Source: Brenneria izbisi (GTDB taxonomy: Bacteria; Pseudomonadota; Gammaproteobacteria; Enterobacterales; Enterobacteriaceae). Taken from it: DNA of 64,000 bases. The DNA lies in contig NZ_JAMPJU010000002.1 in the NCBI RefSeq assembly GCF_025840185.1, forward strand, positions 319,536-383,535, given 5' to 3'. The position numbers and the translations under genes are program-made. The notes beneath the pieces were generated by a model that was given only the letters and a program-made list of their open reading frames with translations, ran no database searches and was not told the origin of the DNA. Position 1 is the stretch's first letter; each line of letters opens with the position of its first letter. Shown one piece after another: positions 20,104 to 31,362 of this stretch.

Positions 20104-21321
20104 TTAGACATCCAGCAACAGACGTGTAGGGTCTTCTAACATTTCTTTCACTGTTACCAGGAAGCCAACCGACTCTCGTCCATCGACCAGGCGATGATCG
20201 TAGGACAGAGCCAGATACATCATCGGCAGGATAACCACCTGACCATCCACCGCCATCGGGCGATCTTTAATCGCATGCATACCAAGAATCGCACTTTGCG
20301 GCGGGTTGATGATCGGCGTAGACATCAGAGAACCGAACACGCCGCCGTTGGTAATGGTGAAGTTACCGCCGGTCAGTTCTTCAACCGTCAATTTGCCATC
20401 ACGACCTTTTACCGCCAACTCTTTGATTCTTTTTTCAATATCAGCCATACCCAAGGCATCGACATCACGCAGAACCGGGGTAACCAGGCCACGCGGCGTT
20501 GATACGGCGATGCTGATATCAAAATAGTTGTGGTAAACCACGTCTTCGCCATCAATGGAGGCGTTAACTTCTGGATAACGCTTCAGGGCTTCAAGCACGG
20601 CTTTAATGTAGAAAGACATAAAGCCCAGACGCACGTCATGACGTTTCTCGAAAGCATCGCCATACTGTTTGCGCAAATCCATGATCGGCTTCATGTTGAC
20701 CTCATTGAATGTCGTCAACATTGCGGTGTTGTTCTTTGCCTCCAGCAAACGTTCGGCAACGCGTTTACGCAGACGCGTCATCGGCACACGTTTTTCGCTG
20801 CGGCCACCAAGCGCCGGCGCGGAAGGCGCGGCTGGCTTCTCTTCTTTAGAAGCCGCTTTCTGCTGCTCGGCCAGATGTTTTTCAACGTCTTCGCGGGTAA
20901 TACGTCCGCCGACGCCGCTGCCTTTAATCGTCGCCGCATCGAGGTCATGCTCCGCAATCAGACGGCGGATCGCCGGACTGAGCGCATCATTGTGCTCTTC
21001 CTCCAACGCCGCGGTATGACGCTGCGCCGGGGTGGATTCCTTGACCTGTGCTTTCTCGCTGGTTTCTTTACCGGAACTGTCGCCGGCGCGAAGGCGGCCC
21101 AACACCTGACGGGACGTCACCGTGGCGCCCCCATCTTCCAGTATGGCTTCCAGAATGCCGGCTTCAGAAGCAGGTACTTCCAGAACAACTTTATCCGTCT
21201 CAATTTCCACCAGCACTTCGTCACGCTGGACGCTATCGCCTGGTTTTTTATGCCAGGTAGCAACAGTGGCGTCGGCGACCGATTCAGGTAAGTCAGGGAC
21301 GAGAATATCTACGCTACTCAT
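20104..21321 (-). CDS. sucB: Dihydrolipoyl succinyltransferase (E2 of 2-oxoglutarate dehydrogenase)
   Basis: 405 residues, same length as E. coli SucB. The lipoyl domain (1-77) carries the modified Lys44 in ETDKVVLE, a peripheral-subunit-binding domain lies near residues 112-150 ([14 protein letters not shown]), and the catalytic domain ends with the active-site His376 in [10 protein letters not shown]. It transfers the succinyl group from lipoamide to CoA. It lies 15 bases after sucA, with which it forms the complex together with the Lpd subunit encoded elsewhere. Confidence 0.98.
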   Translation of the reverse strand: MSSVDILVPDLPESVADATVATWHKKPGDSVQRDEVLVEIETDKVVLEVPASEAGILEAILEDGGATVTSRQVLGRLRAGDSSGKETSEKAQVKESTPAQRHTAALEEEHNDALSPAIRRLIAEHDLDAATIKGSGVGGRITREDVEKHLAEQQKAASKEEKPAAPSAPALGGRSEKRVPMTRLRKRVAERLLEAKNNTAMLTTFNEVNMKPIMDLRKQYGDAFEKRHDVRLGFMSFYIKAVLEALKRYPEVNASIDGEDVVYHNYFDISIAVSTPRGLVTPVLRDVDALGMADIEKRIKELAVKGRDGKLTVEELTGGNFTITNGGVFGSLMSTPIINPPQSAILGMHAIKDRPMAVDGQVVILPMMYLALSYDHRLVDGRESVGFLVTVKEMLEDPTRLLLDV

Positions 21322-21336
21322 TATCTATCCTTTTAT

Positions 21337-24144
21337 TTAATCAACATTCAGCGCGTCATCAACCAGAGCTTGTTGTTGTTTCTGGTGTACGGACAAATAG
21401 CCGACAGCAGGCGAAGCCGATGCCGGGCGTCCGGCGTAACGTAAAGAAGCCCCGAATGGAACTACTTCGCGGAAATGATGCTGACTGCAATACCAGGCCC
21501 CTTGATTGAGCGGTTCTTCCTGACACCACACAAAATCATGCACATGAGAGAATGGCTCAAGCGCCGTCTGAACGGCCTGATGCGGGAACGGATAAAGCTG
21601 TTCAATACGTACAATGGCCACATTTTTCTGTTCGTTCTTACGACGCTGTTCCACCAGATCATAATAAACTTTACCGGAACAAAGAACGACGCGTTTGATT
21701 GCCTTGGGATCGAGGTCATCAACTTCGCCAATCGCTGGCTGGAACTGGCCGTTCGCCAACTCATCCAGAGACGAAATTGCCAGAGGATGACGCAGCAGTG
21801 ATTTTGGCGACATGACAATCAACGGGCGGCGCATACCGCGCAGCGCCTGGCGTCGCAGCATGTGATAAACCTGCGCGGGCGTTGACGGAATACAAACCTG
21901 CATGTTCTGTTCGGCGCACAATTGCAGATAGCGCTCCAGTCTGGCTGATGAGTGTTCCGGGCCCTGCCCTTCATATCCGTGCGGCAGCAACATGACCAGA
22001 CCGCACATCCGCCCCCATTTCTGTTCGCCAGAGCTGATGAATTGGTCGATCACCACCTGAGCGCCATTGGCGAAATCACCGAACTGCGCCTCCCAGATGG
22101 TCAGGGTGCGAGGTTCCGCCGTGGCGTAACCGTACTCGAATGCCAGTACCGCTTCTTCGGACAACACCGAGTCCCAGACATTGAACGTGCCTTGTGAATT
22201 ATGCACATGGTTTAATGGGGTATAGCTGGAGCCGTTTTTCTGATTGTGAACCACGGCATGGCGATGAAAGAACGTTCCACGCCCGGTATCCTCGCCCGAC
22301 AGACGAATAGGAATGCCATCATCCACCAGTGTGGCGTAAGCCAGATTTTCAGCGCCGCCCCAGTCAAAAGGTTTGTTGCCGAGCGCCATCTCAGCGCGAT
22401 CGGCATATACCTTGGCGACGCGAGGATGAATCTCGATGCCTTCCGGCACTTCGCTGATGCGTTTAGCCAGTTCCTGCAAACGTTTCATCTCGACGTTATG
22501 CGGATATGGCTCATCCCATTCGTGATTCAGATAAGGCGTCCAGGTAAAGGATTGCATATCCATCTGACGCCATTCCTCCACCACGCACTCGCCGGCATCC
22601 AATGCATCACGGTACAGGTTGACCATCTCGGTCGCGTCTTCCAGCGTAATGGCTTTCTCCTGCTCCAGACGATCGGCGTATACCTTACGCGGCGTCGGGT
22701 GTTTTTTGATCTTCTGATACATCATCGGCTGCGTGGCGCTTGGCTCATCCGCTTCGTTATGACCGTGACGGCGATAACAAATCAAATCGATAAACACATC
22801 GCGTTTGAAGGTATTACGGTAATCGAGCGCCAGATGGGTTACAAACGCCACCGCTTCAGGATCGTCGGCGTTGACATGGAAAATCGGCGCCTGAACCATC
22901 TTGCCGATATCAGTACAGTATTCCGTCGAGCGGATATCCAGCGGGTTCGAGGTGGTAAATCCAATGCGGTTGTTGATGACAATACGTACCGTGCCGCCAA
23001 CTTCGTAGCCACGCACCGCCGACATATTCAGCAATTCCTGCACCACCCCCTGGCCGCTGATCGCCGCATCGCCGTGAATAGTGATTGGCAAAACACGCGG
23101 GCCGCTCTCGCTCCCCAGACGATCGAGACGCGCACGCACCGAACCGGTCACCACCGGACTGACGATCTCCAGATGCGAAGGGTTGAACGCCAACGCCAGA
23201 TGAACCAGCCCGCCATCGGTTGCAATATCGGAAGAGAAGCCCTGATGATATTTCACGTCCCCCGTACCCAGATGCTCTTTGTGCTTACCGGCGAATTCAT
23301 CGAACAGATCCTGCGGTTTTTTCCCGATTACGTTAACCAGAACATTCAGACGGCCACGGTGCGCCATCCCTAACACGGCTTCGCGGGTGCCGTTGTTGCC
23401 GGCATGTCGGATCAGTTCTTTCAGCATCGGCACCAGAGCATCGCCGCCTTCCAGCGAGAAACGTTTGGCGCCGGGATATTTGGCGCCCAGATAACGCTCC
23501 AGCCCTTCAGCAGCCGTTAACTCCTTTAGAAAGCGGCGTTTTTCCGCTACCGAAAATGACGGTTGTCCCATTACCGATTCGATACGCTGTTGGATCCAGC
23601 GTTTCTCTTCCGTACTGGTAATGTGCATGTATTCAGCGCCGATGGAGCCGCAATAGGTGCGTTTCAGCGCGTCGTACAGATCCGCCAGCTTCATGGTGTC
23701 TTTACCAATCGCAAAAGATCCCACGTTGAAACTTTCCTGTAGATCTTCCGGCGTCAGGTTATGGTAATCCAGATCCAGTTCCGCAACCGGTATCTGCGGG
23801 CGCAGGGAAATCGGGTCCAGGTTAGCCTGTTGGTGTCCACGGAAACGAAAAGCGTTGATCAACTGCAACACCTTGACCTGCTTGGCATCCATGTCAGGAT
23901 CGGTAATCGAGGAGGCGAAGCGTGACGAATCTTTCGCCAAACGACGGAAATATTCGCGCGTTTTGGAATGGAGTTGATCGGGCTTGACCCCAGTGGTGGG
24001 CAGTTGCTGGAAGATCGAACGCCAGCTGAGATCAATAGAATCCGGATCGGTTAAAAAATCTTCATAGAGTTGTTCTATGTAGGACTGGTTTGCGCCCGCC
24101 AGATAGGAGGAATCCAGCCAGGCCTTCATTGCGCCGTTCTGCAT
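21337..24144 (-). CDS. sucA: 2-Oxoglutarate dehydrogenase E1 component
   Basis: 935 residues from the second ATG of a tandem ATGATG: this start has better spacing from AAGGG than the first ATG (24147) and agrees with the E. coli MQNSALKAWL start. It is thiamine-diphosphate dependent: HGDAAISGQG, GFTTSNPLDIRST and the C-terminal transketolase-like domain are recognisable. It decarboxylates 2-oxoglutarate and passes the succinyl group to SucB. It begins the suc part of the sdhCDAB-sucABCD block. Confidence 0.97.
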   Translation of the reverse strand: MQNGAMKAWLDSSYLAGANQSYIEQLYEDFLTDPDSIDLSWRSIFQQLPTTGVKPDQLHSKTREYFRRLAKDSSRFASSITDPDMDAKQVKVLQLINAFRFRGHQQANLDPISLRPQIPVAELDLDYHNLTPEDLQESFNVGSFAIGKDTMKLADLYDALKRTYCGSIGAEYMHITSTEEKRWIQQRIESVMGQPSFSVAEKRRFLKELTAAEGLERYLGAKYPGAKRFSLEGGDALVPMLKELIRHAGNNGTREAVLGMAHRGRLNVLVNVIGKKPQDLFDEFAGKHKEHLGTGDVKYHQGFSSDIATDGGLVHLALAFNPSHLEIVSPVVTGSVRARLDRLGSESGPRVLPITIHGDAAISGQGVVQELLNMSAVRGYEVGGTVRIVINNRIGFTTSNPLDIRSTEYCTDIGKMVQAPIFHVNADDPEAVAFVTHLALDYRNTFKRDVFIDLICYRRHGHNEADEPSATQPMMYQKIKKHPTPRKVYADRLEQEKAITLEDATEMVNLYRDALDAGECVVEEWRQMDMQSFTWTPYLNHEWDEPYPHNVEMKRLQELAKRISEVPEGIEIHPRVAKVYADRAEMALGNKPFDWGGAENLAYATLVDDGIPIRLSGEDTGRGTFFHRHAVVHNQKNGSSYTPLNHVHNSQGTFNVWDSVLSEEAVLAFEYGYATAEPRTLTIWEAQFGDFANGAQVVIDQFISSGEQKWGRMCGLVMLLPHGYEGQGPEHSSARLERYLQLCAEQNMQVCIPSTPAQVYHMLRRQALRGMRRPLIVMSPKSLLRHPLAISSLDELANGQFQPAIGEVDDLDPKAIKRVVLCSGKVYYDLVEQRRKNEQKNVAIVRIEQLYPFPHQAVQTALEPFSHVHDFVWCQEEPLNQGAWYCSQHHFREVVPFGASLRYAGRPASASPAVGYLSVHQKQQQALVDDALNVD

Positions 24145-24265
24145 CATGATCCCTTAAGCTAATAAGCTTCAGTTTTCGCTGTGGTTAACATTTCATGCGT
24201 GCCGTAAAAATCGGTTGCCTGTCGTACTTCAGTACGCGCATTCAGGGTATCCATTTACCCTTTTA

Positions 24266-24318
24266 AGGAACCTTTAAAAACCGGTTCTGGCGCGTAAGCC
24301 GGTTTTTAAAGGTTTCCT
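24266..24318. repeat. Long inverted repeat in the sdhB-sucA spacer
   Basis: The left arm AGGAACCTTTAAAAACCGG (24266-24284) is complementary to 24299-24318 with a single bulged base, leaving a 14-base loop. There is no convincing T-run on the minus strand. It could be an mRNA-processing stem between sdh and suc messages or a short palindromic genomic repeat. Confidence 0.7.
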
Positions 24319-24396
24319 GCGGCTCCCCGGCAATACGGCGGCCAGGGAGCAACCTGTTTACTTCTTACTTCCTGTGCTGACTAACCGCCGCCATGT

Positions 24397-25113
24397 CTAT
24401 GCGCTGCGTTGCAGCAACATCGACTTGATATGACCAATGGCCCGCGTCGGGTTAAGCCCTTTCGGACAAACGTTGACGCAGTTCATGATGCTGTGACAGC
24501 GGAAAACACTGAACGCATCGTCCAGATTGTCCAGTCTCGGCCTGGTTTCCGTATCACGGCTGTCAATCAGAAAACGGTAGGCCGCCAGCAACCCCGCAGG
24601 CCCGACAAACTTATCCGGGTTCCACCAGAACGACGGACAAGACGTTGAGCAGCAGGCACACATAATGCATTCGTATAATCCATCCAGTTTTGCACGCTGC
24701 TCTGGTGACTGAAGATGCTCGCGAGCCGGTGGATTCTTCCCATTATTCAACAGGTAAGGTTTTATTTTCTCATATTGGGCATAGAACTGTCCCATGTCCA
24801 CTACCAAATCACGCACCACTGGCAATCCGGGCAACGGACGAACCACAATTTTTTGGTTGCCGCGGCGTAGCGCTGATATCGGCGTGATACAGGCCAGGCC
24901 ATTTTTGCCGTTCATGTTGACGCCGTCAGAACCACATACACCTTCACGGCAGGAGCGGCGGAACGACAATGTCGGGTCCTGTTCCTTGAGCAGCATCAGC
25001 GCATCCAGCAACATCATATCGCGCCCTTCTTCCGCCTCCAGCGAGTAATCCTGCATGCGCGGCGCGTCATCAACATCCGGGTTATAGCGATAAATGGAGA
25101 ATTCTAGTTTCAT
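24397..25113 (-). CDS. sdhB: Succinate dehydrogenase iron-sulfur subunit
   Basis: 238 residues, same length as E. coli SdhB. The [2Fe-2S] ligands are Cys55, Cys60, Asp63 and Cys75 (CREGVCGSDG, NGLAC). The [4Fe-4S] and [3Fe-4S] motifs are CIMCACCSTSCP and CHSIMNCVNVCPKG. It passes electrons from SdhA to ubiquinone at the membrane anchor. It lies 16 bases after sdhA. Confidence 0.98.
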   Translation of the reverse strand: MKLEFSIYRYNPDVDDAPRMQDYSLEAEEGRDMMLLDALMLLKEQDPTLSFRRSCREGVCGSDGVNMNGKNGLACITPISALRRGNQKIVVRPLPGLPVVRDLVVDMGQFYAQYEKIKPYLLNNGKNPPAREHLQSPEQRAKLDGLYECIMCACCSTSCPSFWWNPDKFVGPAGLLAAYRFLIDSRDTETRPRLDNLDDAFSVFRCHSIMNCVNVCPKGLNPTRAIGHIKSMLLQRSA

Positions 25114-25129
25114 CGTCTGATCTCCGCTA

Positions 25130-26896
25130 TTAATAAGTACGTACTTTCGGCGGGAAAGCCGGACGTAATGTCGGCTGCATGTTCACCTCACGGCGCGTCA
25201 TGCTATCGGTGTGCGGCAGATACAACGAATGACATAACCAGTTCTCATCATCACGTTCAGGATAGTCGAAACGACTGTGCGCGCCACGGCTTTCAGTACG
25301 GAAATTGGCGGAAACAGCGGTTGCATAAGCGGTTTCCATCAGATTATCCAATTCCAGGCATTCAATACGTTGCGTATTGAATTCGGTCGAGGCGTCATCC
25401 AGACGCGCGTTTTTCAACCGCTCGCGGATTACCTTCAACTCTTCCAATCCTTTCGCCATCGCATCCCCTTCCCGGAACACCGAGAAGTTGTGTTGCATAC
25501 AGGATTGCAGCGCTTTGCGAATTTCAACCGGATCTTCGCCAGATCGGGTGTTGTTCCAGCGATGAAGACGCTCAAGCGACGCCTCAATATCCGATTCGCT
25601 CGCATCACGGCTTACGCCCTGATCTTGCAGCGACGCTTGCAGGTGCATCCCCGCCGCGCGGCCAAAAACCACCAGATCAAGCAGAGAATTCCCCCCCAGA
25701 CGATTGGCGCCATGCACAGAAACACAGGCGATTTCACCTACGGCAAACAGACCGGGGATCACCACATCTTCGCCTTGCTCATTGCGCGTCAAGGCCTGAC
25801 CACTGACTTTGGTCGGAATACCGCCCATCATATAGTGGCAGGTTGGAATAACCGGGATCGGCTCTTTAATCGGATCGACGTGAGCGAAGGTGCGGGATAA
25901 TTCGAGAATGCCCGGCAAACGGGATTCCAGCACCTCTTTACCCAGATGGTCCAGCTTCAGCTTGGCGTGAGGCCCCCACGGACCTTCGCAACCGCGCCCT
26001 TCCCGAATTTCAATCATGATGGAGCGGGCAACCACATCGCGCCCGGCTAAATCTTTGGCGTTCGGCGCGTAGCGCTCCATAAAGCGTTCACCGTGCTTAT
26101 TGAGCAGATAGCCTCCTTCGCCGCGACAACCTTCGGTCACCAATACGCCAGCGCCCGCGATACCTGTCGGGTGGAACTGCCACATTTCCATATCCTGCAC
26201 CGGCACGCCGGCACGCAATGCCATGCCGACGCCATCGCCGGTATTAATGTGCGCATTGGTCGTGGACTGGTAAATGCGGCCTGCCCCGCCCGTCGCCAGC
26301 ACGGTGGCGCGGGCCTTAAAATAGACCACTTCACCGGTTTCGATACAGATAGCGGTACAGCCAACCACCGCGCCATCCTGATTCTTCACCAGATCCAACG
26401 CATACCATTCGGAAAAAATGGTGGTGTGGTTTTTCAGGTTTTGCTGGTACAGGGTATGCAACAGCGCATGACCGGTACGGTCAGCTGCCGCCGCCGTGCG
26501 CGCGGCCTGCTCACCGCCAAAATTTTTCGACTGCCCGCCAAACGGACGCTGGTAAATGCGGCCATCATCAAGACGCGAGAACGGCAGGCCCATATGCTCC
26601 AGTTCCAGAATGGCTTCCGGGCCGGTTTTACACATGTATTCAATGGCATCCTGATCGCCGATATAATCAGACCCTTTTACGGTGTCATACATGTGCCATT
26701 CCCAATTGTCTTCATGGGTATTACCCAAGGCCACAGTGATGCCGCCCTGCGCGGACACGGTATGGGAACGGGTTGGGAAAACTTTGGATAACAGGGCGCA
26801 CGATAGACCCATTTGGGAAATTTGCAGTGCGGCGCGCATACCTGCGCCACCAGCACCGACAACTACGGCATCAAACTCTCTGACTGGCAAATTCAT
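25130..26896 (-). CDS. sdhA: Succinate dehydrogenase flavoprotein subunit
   Basis: 588 residues from the ATG at 26896, which overlaps the sdhD stop (TAATG) and gives the E. coli length; an in-frame GTG/ATG extension to 26908 is not needed. The FAD-binding [13 protein letters not shown] motif is near residue 12, and covalent FAD attachment is at His45 in [12 protein letters not shown]. It oxidises succinate to fumarate. Confidence 0.98.
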   Translation of the reverse strand: MNLPVREFDAVVVGAGGAGMRAALQISQMGLSCALLSKVFPTRSHTVSAQGGITVALGNTHEDNWEWHMYDTVKGSDYIGDQDAIEYMCKTGPEAILELEHMGLPFSRLDDGRIYQRPFGGQSKNFGGEQAARTAAAADRTGHALLHTLYQQNLKNHTTIFSEWYALDLVKNQDGAVVGCTAICIETGEVVYFKARATVLATGGAGRIYQSTTNAHINTGDGVGMALRAGVPVQDMEMWQFHPTGIAGAGVLVTEGCRGEGGYLLNKHGERFMERYAPNAKDLAGRDVVARSIMIEIREGRGCEGPWGPHAKLKLDHLGKEVLESRLPGILELSRTFAHVDPIKEPIPVIPTCHYMMGGIPTKVSGQALTRNEQGEDVVIPGLFAVGEIACVSVHGANRLGGNSLLDLVVFGRAAGMHLQASLQDQGVSRDASESDIEASLERLHRWNNTRSGEDPVEIRKALQSCMQHNFSVFREGDAMAKGLEELKVIRERLKNARLDDASTEFNTQRIECLELDNLMETAYATAVSANFRTESRGAHSRFDYPERDDENWLCHSLYLPHTDSMTRREVNMQPTLRPAFPPKVRTY

Positions 26897-27243
26897 TACG
26901 CACCCCACACCACGATAGTTCCATAAATGACGTACACCAATAGCGTAACCACGATCGCCAGTTGTAAAGTCAGGCGCAGGGCAAGCGGTTTAATGTAGTC
27001 GGTCAGCACTTGCCACATCCCTATCCATGCATGTACCAGGATGGAAACTAACGCCAGCAGTGTGAATACTTTGGTGAGAGCCATAGCGAAAAATCCGCGC
27101 CAGACTTCATAAGCGAGTTCGTCGGCAGTGACAACAAAACCAACGACATACAGCACATACAGCACGATGACGATGGCGGAAGCGCGAATCAGCAACCAAT
27201 CGTGTACGCCATTACGTCCTAACGCAGAAGCATTGCTTACCAT
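26896..27243 (-). CDS. sdhD: Succinate dehydrogenase membrane anchor SdhD
   Basis: 115 residues with three membrane helices, equal to E. coli SdhD. The haem-ligand histidine region [19 protein letters not shown] and the N-terminal [12 protein letters not shown] are conserved. It overlaps sdhC by seven bases and sdhA by one, typical of a tightly coupled operon. Confidence 0.97.
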   Translation of the reverse strand: MVSNASALGRNGVHDWLLIRASAIVIVLYVLYVVGFVVTADELAYEVWRGFFAMALTKVFTLLALVSILVHAWIGMWQVLTDYIKPLALRLTLQLAIVVTLLVYVIYGTIVVWGA

Positions 27244-27626
27244 ACGAGGACTCCAGCCAGAAATGAAAGCACAACAGTAATAATAAAAGTGATTGTTGCA
27301 GAACGTTTACCCGCGGCGAGATCTTCTTCTATATAGCCGAAATCCATCATCAGGTGACGTACACCACCGGCGATATGATAGGCCAGCGCCGTGAGGATGC
27401 CCCAAACGATAAATTTAACCATGAAGCTATCCATTATTGCCGCAGCCTGTAGGAAGCCCGCCTCGGAGGAAAGGGACACACCTAACAGCCACAACAAAAT
27501 ACCGATAGCGACAAAGGTAATAACGCCGGAGACGCGGTGAAGAATAGATGCTATCGCAGTAACGGGAAACTGGATCGTTTGTAAATCCAGGTTGACAGGT
27601 CTTTGTTTTTTCACAGATTTGCCCAC
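27237..27626 (-). CDS. sdhC: Succinate dehydrogenase cytochrome b556 subunit SdhC
   Basis: 129 residues, equal to E. coli Sdh[14 protein letters not shown] at the N-terminus, the HRVSG motif with quinone-site Ser/Arg, and [19 protein letters not shown] with the haem-ligand histidine are conserved. It forms the membrane anchor and quinone site with SdhD. It is the first gene of the operon and is divergent from gltA. Confidence 0.98.
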   Translation of the reverse strand: MGKSVKKQRPVNLDLQTIQFPVTAIASILHRVSGVITFVAIGILLWLLGVSLSSEAGFLQAAAIMDSFMVKFIVWGILTALAYHIAGGVRHLMMDFGYIEEDLAAGKRSATITFIITVVLSFLAGVLVW

Positions 27627-28256
27627 ACAGCTTTATTATAGTTTCTTACTCTGGACCTGGGTAGAGTCAGACAGCATGAAATCGAAAACCATAAAACCGG
27701 CTTTATCTTACGCGCTCAAACATCGACATTCCGGTGTCTAAACGGCGCATGATCCCTTCACACTGGGTACACCTGGCAGGGTATTCCAGAGACCTGCACA
27801 AAGTATAGGGACTTCACATTCCCATTACAATTGACACACATAATGTTCGGTGACATTTCCCTGAAACAGTGAAACAGGTCACGAATTTCACAATTTACAT
27901 AAAATTAATTATCTTGTTTGACAAAAATTAAACATTTAAATTACAACTAATACGCTAAATTTCTTATGATGAGTTAATGCATTGCGGTTACGCTTCCCCA
28001 CTGGCATAACTTATGTAACAGTGGTGAGAATCTACGTAGAAGTTATAGGTAATGGCTACAATCTAATTCTTAGAACGGTTAATTACCTGAAGAACGATGT
28101 TTGCGTCCTGAATGTGGCTATCCGCCCTACTCTGTGTCCTATATTGATGAGCGTGTCATACAGAGTTTCACCGGTTTGTTACCAGCCCGGTGTACAGGCA
28201 TGACGGTATTTCTTCGGTGAAAAAATTTTAAAATTAAAGCGCTAAGGAGAATGTAA
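27627..28256. promoter_or_regulatory. Divergent sdhC-gltA regulatory region
   Basis: 630 bases without a gene between two divergent TCA operons. In E. coli the same interval carries ArcA, FNR and CRP controlled promoters. Here a TTGACA hexamer at 27918-27923 followed about 18 bases later by TACAAC is a candidate gltA promoter, embedded in an AT-rich TTAAACATTTAAATTA stretch that resembles ArcA-type sites. These are visual candidates only. Confidence 0.5.
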
Positions 28257-29543
28257 ATGGCTGATAAAAAAGCAACGCTTACACTTGATGGTAAAGATCC
28301 GATTGAATTAAATGTCCTGTCCGGCACGCTGGGATATGATGAAATTGATATCCGTCCTCTGGGTTCAAAGGGATTGTTTACCTTCGATCCGGGCTTTACC
28401 TCTACCGCATCCTGCGAATCCAAAATTACCTATATCGACGGTGAAGAAGGTATCCTGTTGCACCGTGGTTACCCGATTGCTCAACTGGCGGAAAAATCCA
28501 ACTACCTGGAAGTATGTTACATACTGTTGTTCGGTGAAGCGCCGACGCCAAAGCAATACGAAACCTTTAAAACCACGGTAACCCGCCATACCATGATCCA
28601 TGAGCAGATTACTCGTCTGTTCCACGGTTTTCGCCGTGACTCACACCCAATGGCGGTGTTGTGCGGCGTAACCGGCGCACTGGCTGCGTTCTACCATGAT
28701 TCTCTGGATATCAGCATCGAGCGTCACCGTGAAATCGCCGCCTATCGCCTGCTATCAAAAATGCCGACCGTCGCGGCCATGTGTTACAAATACTCTCTGG
28801 GACAACCGTTTGTTTACCCAAGAAACAACCTGTCCTATGCCGGTAATTTCCTGCACATGATGTTCTCCACGCCGTGTGAAGAATATGAGGTAAACCCGGT
28901 ACTGGAACGCGCGATGGATCGCATTCTGATCCTGCATGCCGATCACGAACAGAATGCCTCAACCTCTACGGTTCGCACTGCGGGTTCCTCCGGCGCCAAC
29001 CCCTTCGCCTGTATCGCGGCGGGCATTGCCTCTCTTTGGGGACCAGCGCACGGCGGGGCGAACGAAGCCTGTCTGCGTATGCTGGAGGAAATCAGTTCGG
29101 TTGAACATATCCCTGCTTTTATCAAAAGAGCGAAAGACAAAAATGATTCTTTCCGTTTGATGGGCTTCGGTCATCGGGTTTATAAAAACCATGATCCGCG
29201 GGCCACCGTGATGCGCGAAACCTGTCATGAAGTACTGAAAGAGTTGGGCCGTAAAGACGACCTGCTGGAAGTGGCGATGGAGTTGGAAAATATCGCGCTT
29301 AACGATCCGTACTTCATCGAGAAGAAACTGTATCCAAACGTCGATTTCTATTCAGGCATCATCCTGAAAGCAATGGGGATCCCATCTTCCATGTTCACCG
29401 TGATCTTCGCCATGGCGCGTACTGTCGGCTGGATAGCGCACTGGAACGAAATGCACGACGACGGCATCAAGATTGCTCGCCCGCGTCAGTTGTACACCGG
29501 CTATGCCAAACGCGATTTCGAATCCAACCTGAAAAACGATTAA
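28257..29543 (+). CDS. gltA: Citrate synthase (type II, hexameric)
   Basis: 428 residues, one more than E. coli GltA, with AAGGAG seven bases upstream of the ATG. Catalytic His265 lies in [11 protein letters not shown] and His306 in [14 protein letters not shown]; the C-terminal region RPRQLYTGY is conserved. It condenses oxaloacetate with acetyl-CoA; enterobacterial members are inhibited allosterically by NADH. It is divergent from sdhCDAB and is followed by a terminator. Confidence 0.98.
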   Translation: MADKKATLTLDGKDPIELNVLSGTLGYDEIDIRPLGSKGLFTFDPGFTSTASCESKITYIDGEEGILLHRGYPIAQLAEKSNYLEVCYILLFGEAPTPKQYETFKTTVTRHTMIHEQITRLFHGFRRDSHPMAVLCGVTGALAAFYHDSLDISIERHREIAAYRLLSKMPTVAAMCYKYSLGQPFVYPRNNLSYAGNFLHMMFSTPCEEYEVNPVLERAMDRILILHADHEQNASTSTVRTAGSSGANPFACIAAGIASLWGPAHGGANEACLRMLEEISSVEHIPAFIKRAKDKNDSFRLMGFGHRVYKNHDPRATVMRETCHEVLKELGRKDDLLEVAMELENIALNDPYFIEKKLYPNVDFYSGIILKAMGIPSSMFTVIFAMARTVGWIAHWNEMHDDGIKIARPRQLYTGYAKRDFESNLKND

Positions 29544-29563
29544 TCGCTTCAGTGAAGTAAAAC

Positions 29564-29586
29564 AAAGGCCGGAACCGCCGGCCTTT
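29564..29586. terminator. Bidirectional terminator between gltA and pxpA
   Basis: AAAGGCCGG-AACCG-CCGGCCTTT, a nine-base stem, 21 bases past the gltA stop and downstream of pxpA on the other strand. T-rich bases follow the stem in both directions. Confidence 0.8.
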
Positions 29587-29705
29587 GTCGTTCGCATAAT
29601 CCCATCTCAGTATTTGTCGCCCATTTTCAAACGCCGTAATCAGGACGTTACGCTGTTCATTCGTTCTCGCTTAACCTCTCATCGCTTCATGTCGAGAGGA
29701 AAGCA

Positions 29706-30443
29706 TTACGCCGCCGCCACTTGTATCTGATGTTGAGAGAAACAATTACGCAACTTGCGTGCGAATGTCAGCGCGTGCAGGCCATCACCGTGTACGCATA
29801 CGGTATCCGCGTGTACCTGCACCCAGGAACCATCGCTGGCCCGAACCCGCTGGCGCTGGATCATTTCCAGCGTTTGCGCCAACGCCAGATCATCGCTGTT
29901 GATCAACGCGCCCGATTGCTTGCGGGGAACCAGCGTACCGTCCGGCTGGTAACAGCGATCGGCAAACACTTCCTGACGCGTCGCCAACCCAAGACGCTGT
30001 CCGGCGCGAATCAGTTCACTCCCCGCCAACCCCACCAGACGCAGCGCCGGATTAATCAACTTTACCGCTCGTGCGATGGCATCCGCCAGGGCCGGATCAC
30101 GCGCCGCCTGATTATAGAGCATGCCATGCGGCTTTACATGCGACAGCTTGCCGCCCTCCGCCACCACAATCGCATTCAACGCCCCAAGCTGGTAAAGCAC
30201 CTGCGCAAAGACGGTCTCCGCAGGCAGGTTCATCTCCCGACGGCCAAAGTTTTCGCGATCAGGAAACCCTGGATGCGCACCCAACGCCACGCCATAGTCG
30301 ATCCCCCAGCGCACAGACTGCCGCATGGTTTGCGCATCTCCCGCATGAAATCCACAGGCAATATTTGCCGAACTGACCAGTTTCAATAACGCTTCATCAT
30401 TTTCGCCGCCTTCACCCAGATCGGCATTTAGATCAATAATCAT
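29706..30443 (-). CDS. pxpA: 5-Oxoprolinase subunit PxpA
   Basis: 245 residues (E. coli 244) from the ATG at 30443, which has GGAGG upstream; an in-frame extension to 30503 lies inside pxpC and is not used. [12 protein letters not shown] and [10 protein letters not shown] are signatures of the LamB/YcsF family. With PxpB and PxpC it forms the ATP-dependent 5-oxoprolinase that opens pyroglutamate to glutamate. The start overlaps the pxpC end by 11 bases. Confidence 0.96.
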   Translation of the reverse strand: MIIDLNADLGEGGENDEALLKLVSSANIACGFHAGDAQTMRQSVRWGIDYGVALGAHPGFPDRENFGRREMNLPAETVFAQVLYQLGALNAIVVAEGGKLSHVKPHGMLYNQAARDPALADAIARAVKLINPALRLVGLAGSELIRAGQRLGLATRQEVFADRCYQPDGTLVPRKQSGALINSDDLALAQTLEMIQRQRVRASDGSWVQVHADTVCVHGDGLHALTFARKLRNCFSQHQIQVAAA

Positions 30444-31362
30444 GCAGCCTCCACGCCAATTGCTCCAGATAGCGCTGCTGTTCTTGTGCCGCCTGCTGAG
30501 CATCGCTCAGCGTACAACGGATGAAATGGATCGGTTCGCCAAGACGGATTTGCGCCAGATGATAAAGATCGGCTTCAATCACGCAGGCGATGCGTGGGTA
30601 ACCGCCAGTGGTTTGCGCATCGGCCAGCAGTACGATCGGATGACCGCCATGCGGCACCTGCACAACGCCAGGCAATAAACCATGCGACGACATTTCACGC
30701 TGCGTCGTTCGTTGCAGCGCCGGCCCTTGTAGCCGATATCCCATCCTGTTGCTTTGCGGACTCAGGTGCCAGGGAGTTCGCCAGAATGTCTCCTGCGCTT
30801 CCTCGCTGAACTCCTGATATTCCGGTCCGGGCAGCGCCCGCACACGGTTTCCAAACAGCAACTGTTTAACCCCTGTTTCCCTGGTTGGCAATCGGGTGGC
30901 GGTTCCCAGCAAAAGCTCATCGCCGTCCGCCAGCAAACGTCCGGCGAAACCACCAAAACCCGCCTTTAAATCGGTACTGCGCGATCCCAATGCTTCCGGC
31001 ACATCAATACCGCCGGAGAACGCCAGATAACTGCGCATACCGTGACGTGGTAAATACATTTTCAATATCTGTCCGGCTTTTACGGCAAAACGCCAGCCGG
31101 TCCATAACGGTTTGCCATCCAAATCGGCATGGCAGTCGGCCCCGGTCAGCGCCACCCAACAAGGCGACGTGAACGTGGCGACGAATTTTCCCAGCGTGAT
31201 CTCCAGCGCCGCGGCATCTTCCGCATTGCCTACCAGCAGATTGGCCAGCTTCAGCGCGGGAATATCCAGCGCGCCGGATTGACTGATCCCCAGACGGCGG
31301 AAGCCCTGTCTGCCGGTATCCTGAACCGAGGTATGCAATCCGGCATGGATGATTTTCAGCAT
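30433..31362 (-). CDS. pxpC: 5-Oxoprolinase subunit PxpC
   Basis: 309 residues, equal or nearly equal to E. coli YbgK/PxpC. The family motifs [17 protein letters not shown] and [10 protein letters not shown] are clear. Together with PxpB it forms the biotin-carboxylase-like (allophanate hydrolase subunit 2 family) catalytic part of 5-oxoprolinase. It overlaps pxpB by seven bases. Confidence 0.96.
   Translation of the reverse strand: MLKIIHAGLHTSVQDTGRQGFRRLGISQSGALDIPALKLANLLVGNAEDAAALEITLGKFVATFTSPCWVALTGADCHADLDGKPLWTGWRFAVKAGQILKMYLPRHGMRSYLAFSGGIDVPEALGSRSTDLKAGFGGFAGRLLADGDELLLGTATRLPTRETGVKQLLFGNRVRALPGPEYQEFSEEAQETFWRTPWHLSPQSNRMGYRLQGPALQRTTQREMSSHGLLPGVVQVPHGGHPIVLLADAQTTGGYPRIACVIEADLYHLAQIRLGEPIHFIRCTLSDAQQAAQEQQRYLEQLAWRLHDY

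Noticed and set aside
22246-23373. 375-residue frame opposite sucA
   Set aside because: It lies fully within the conserved sucA gene, has a His/Arg-rich composition typical of antisense frames in GC-balanced genes, and has no recognisable motif.
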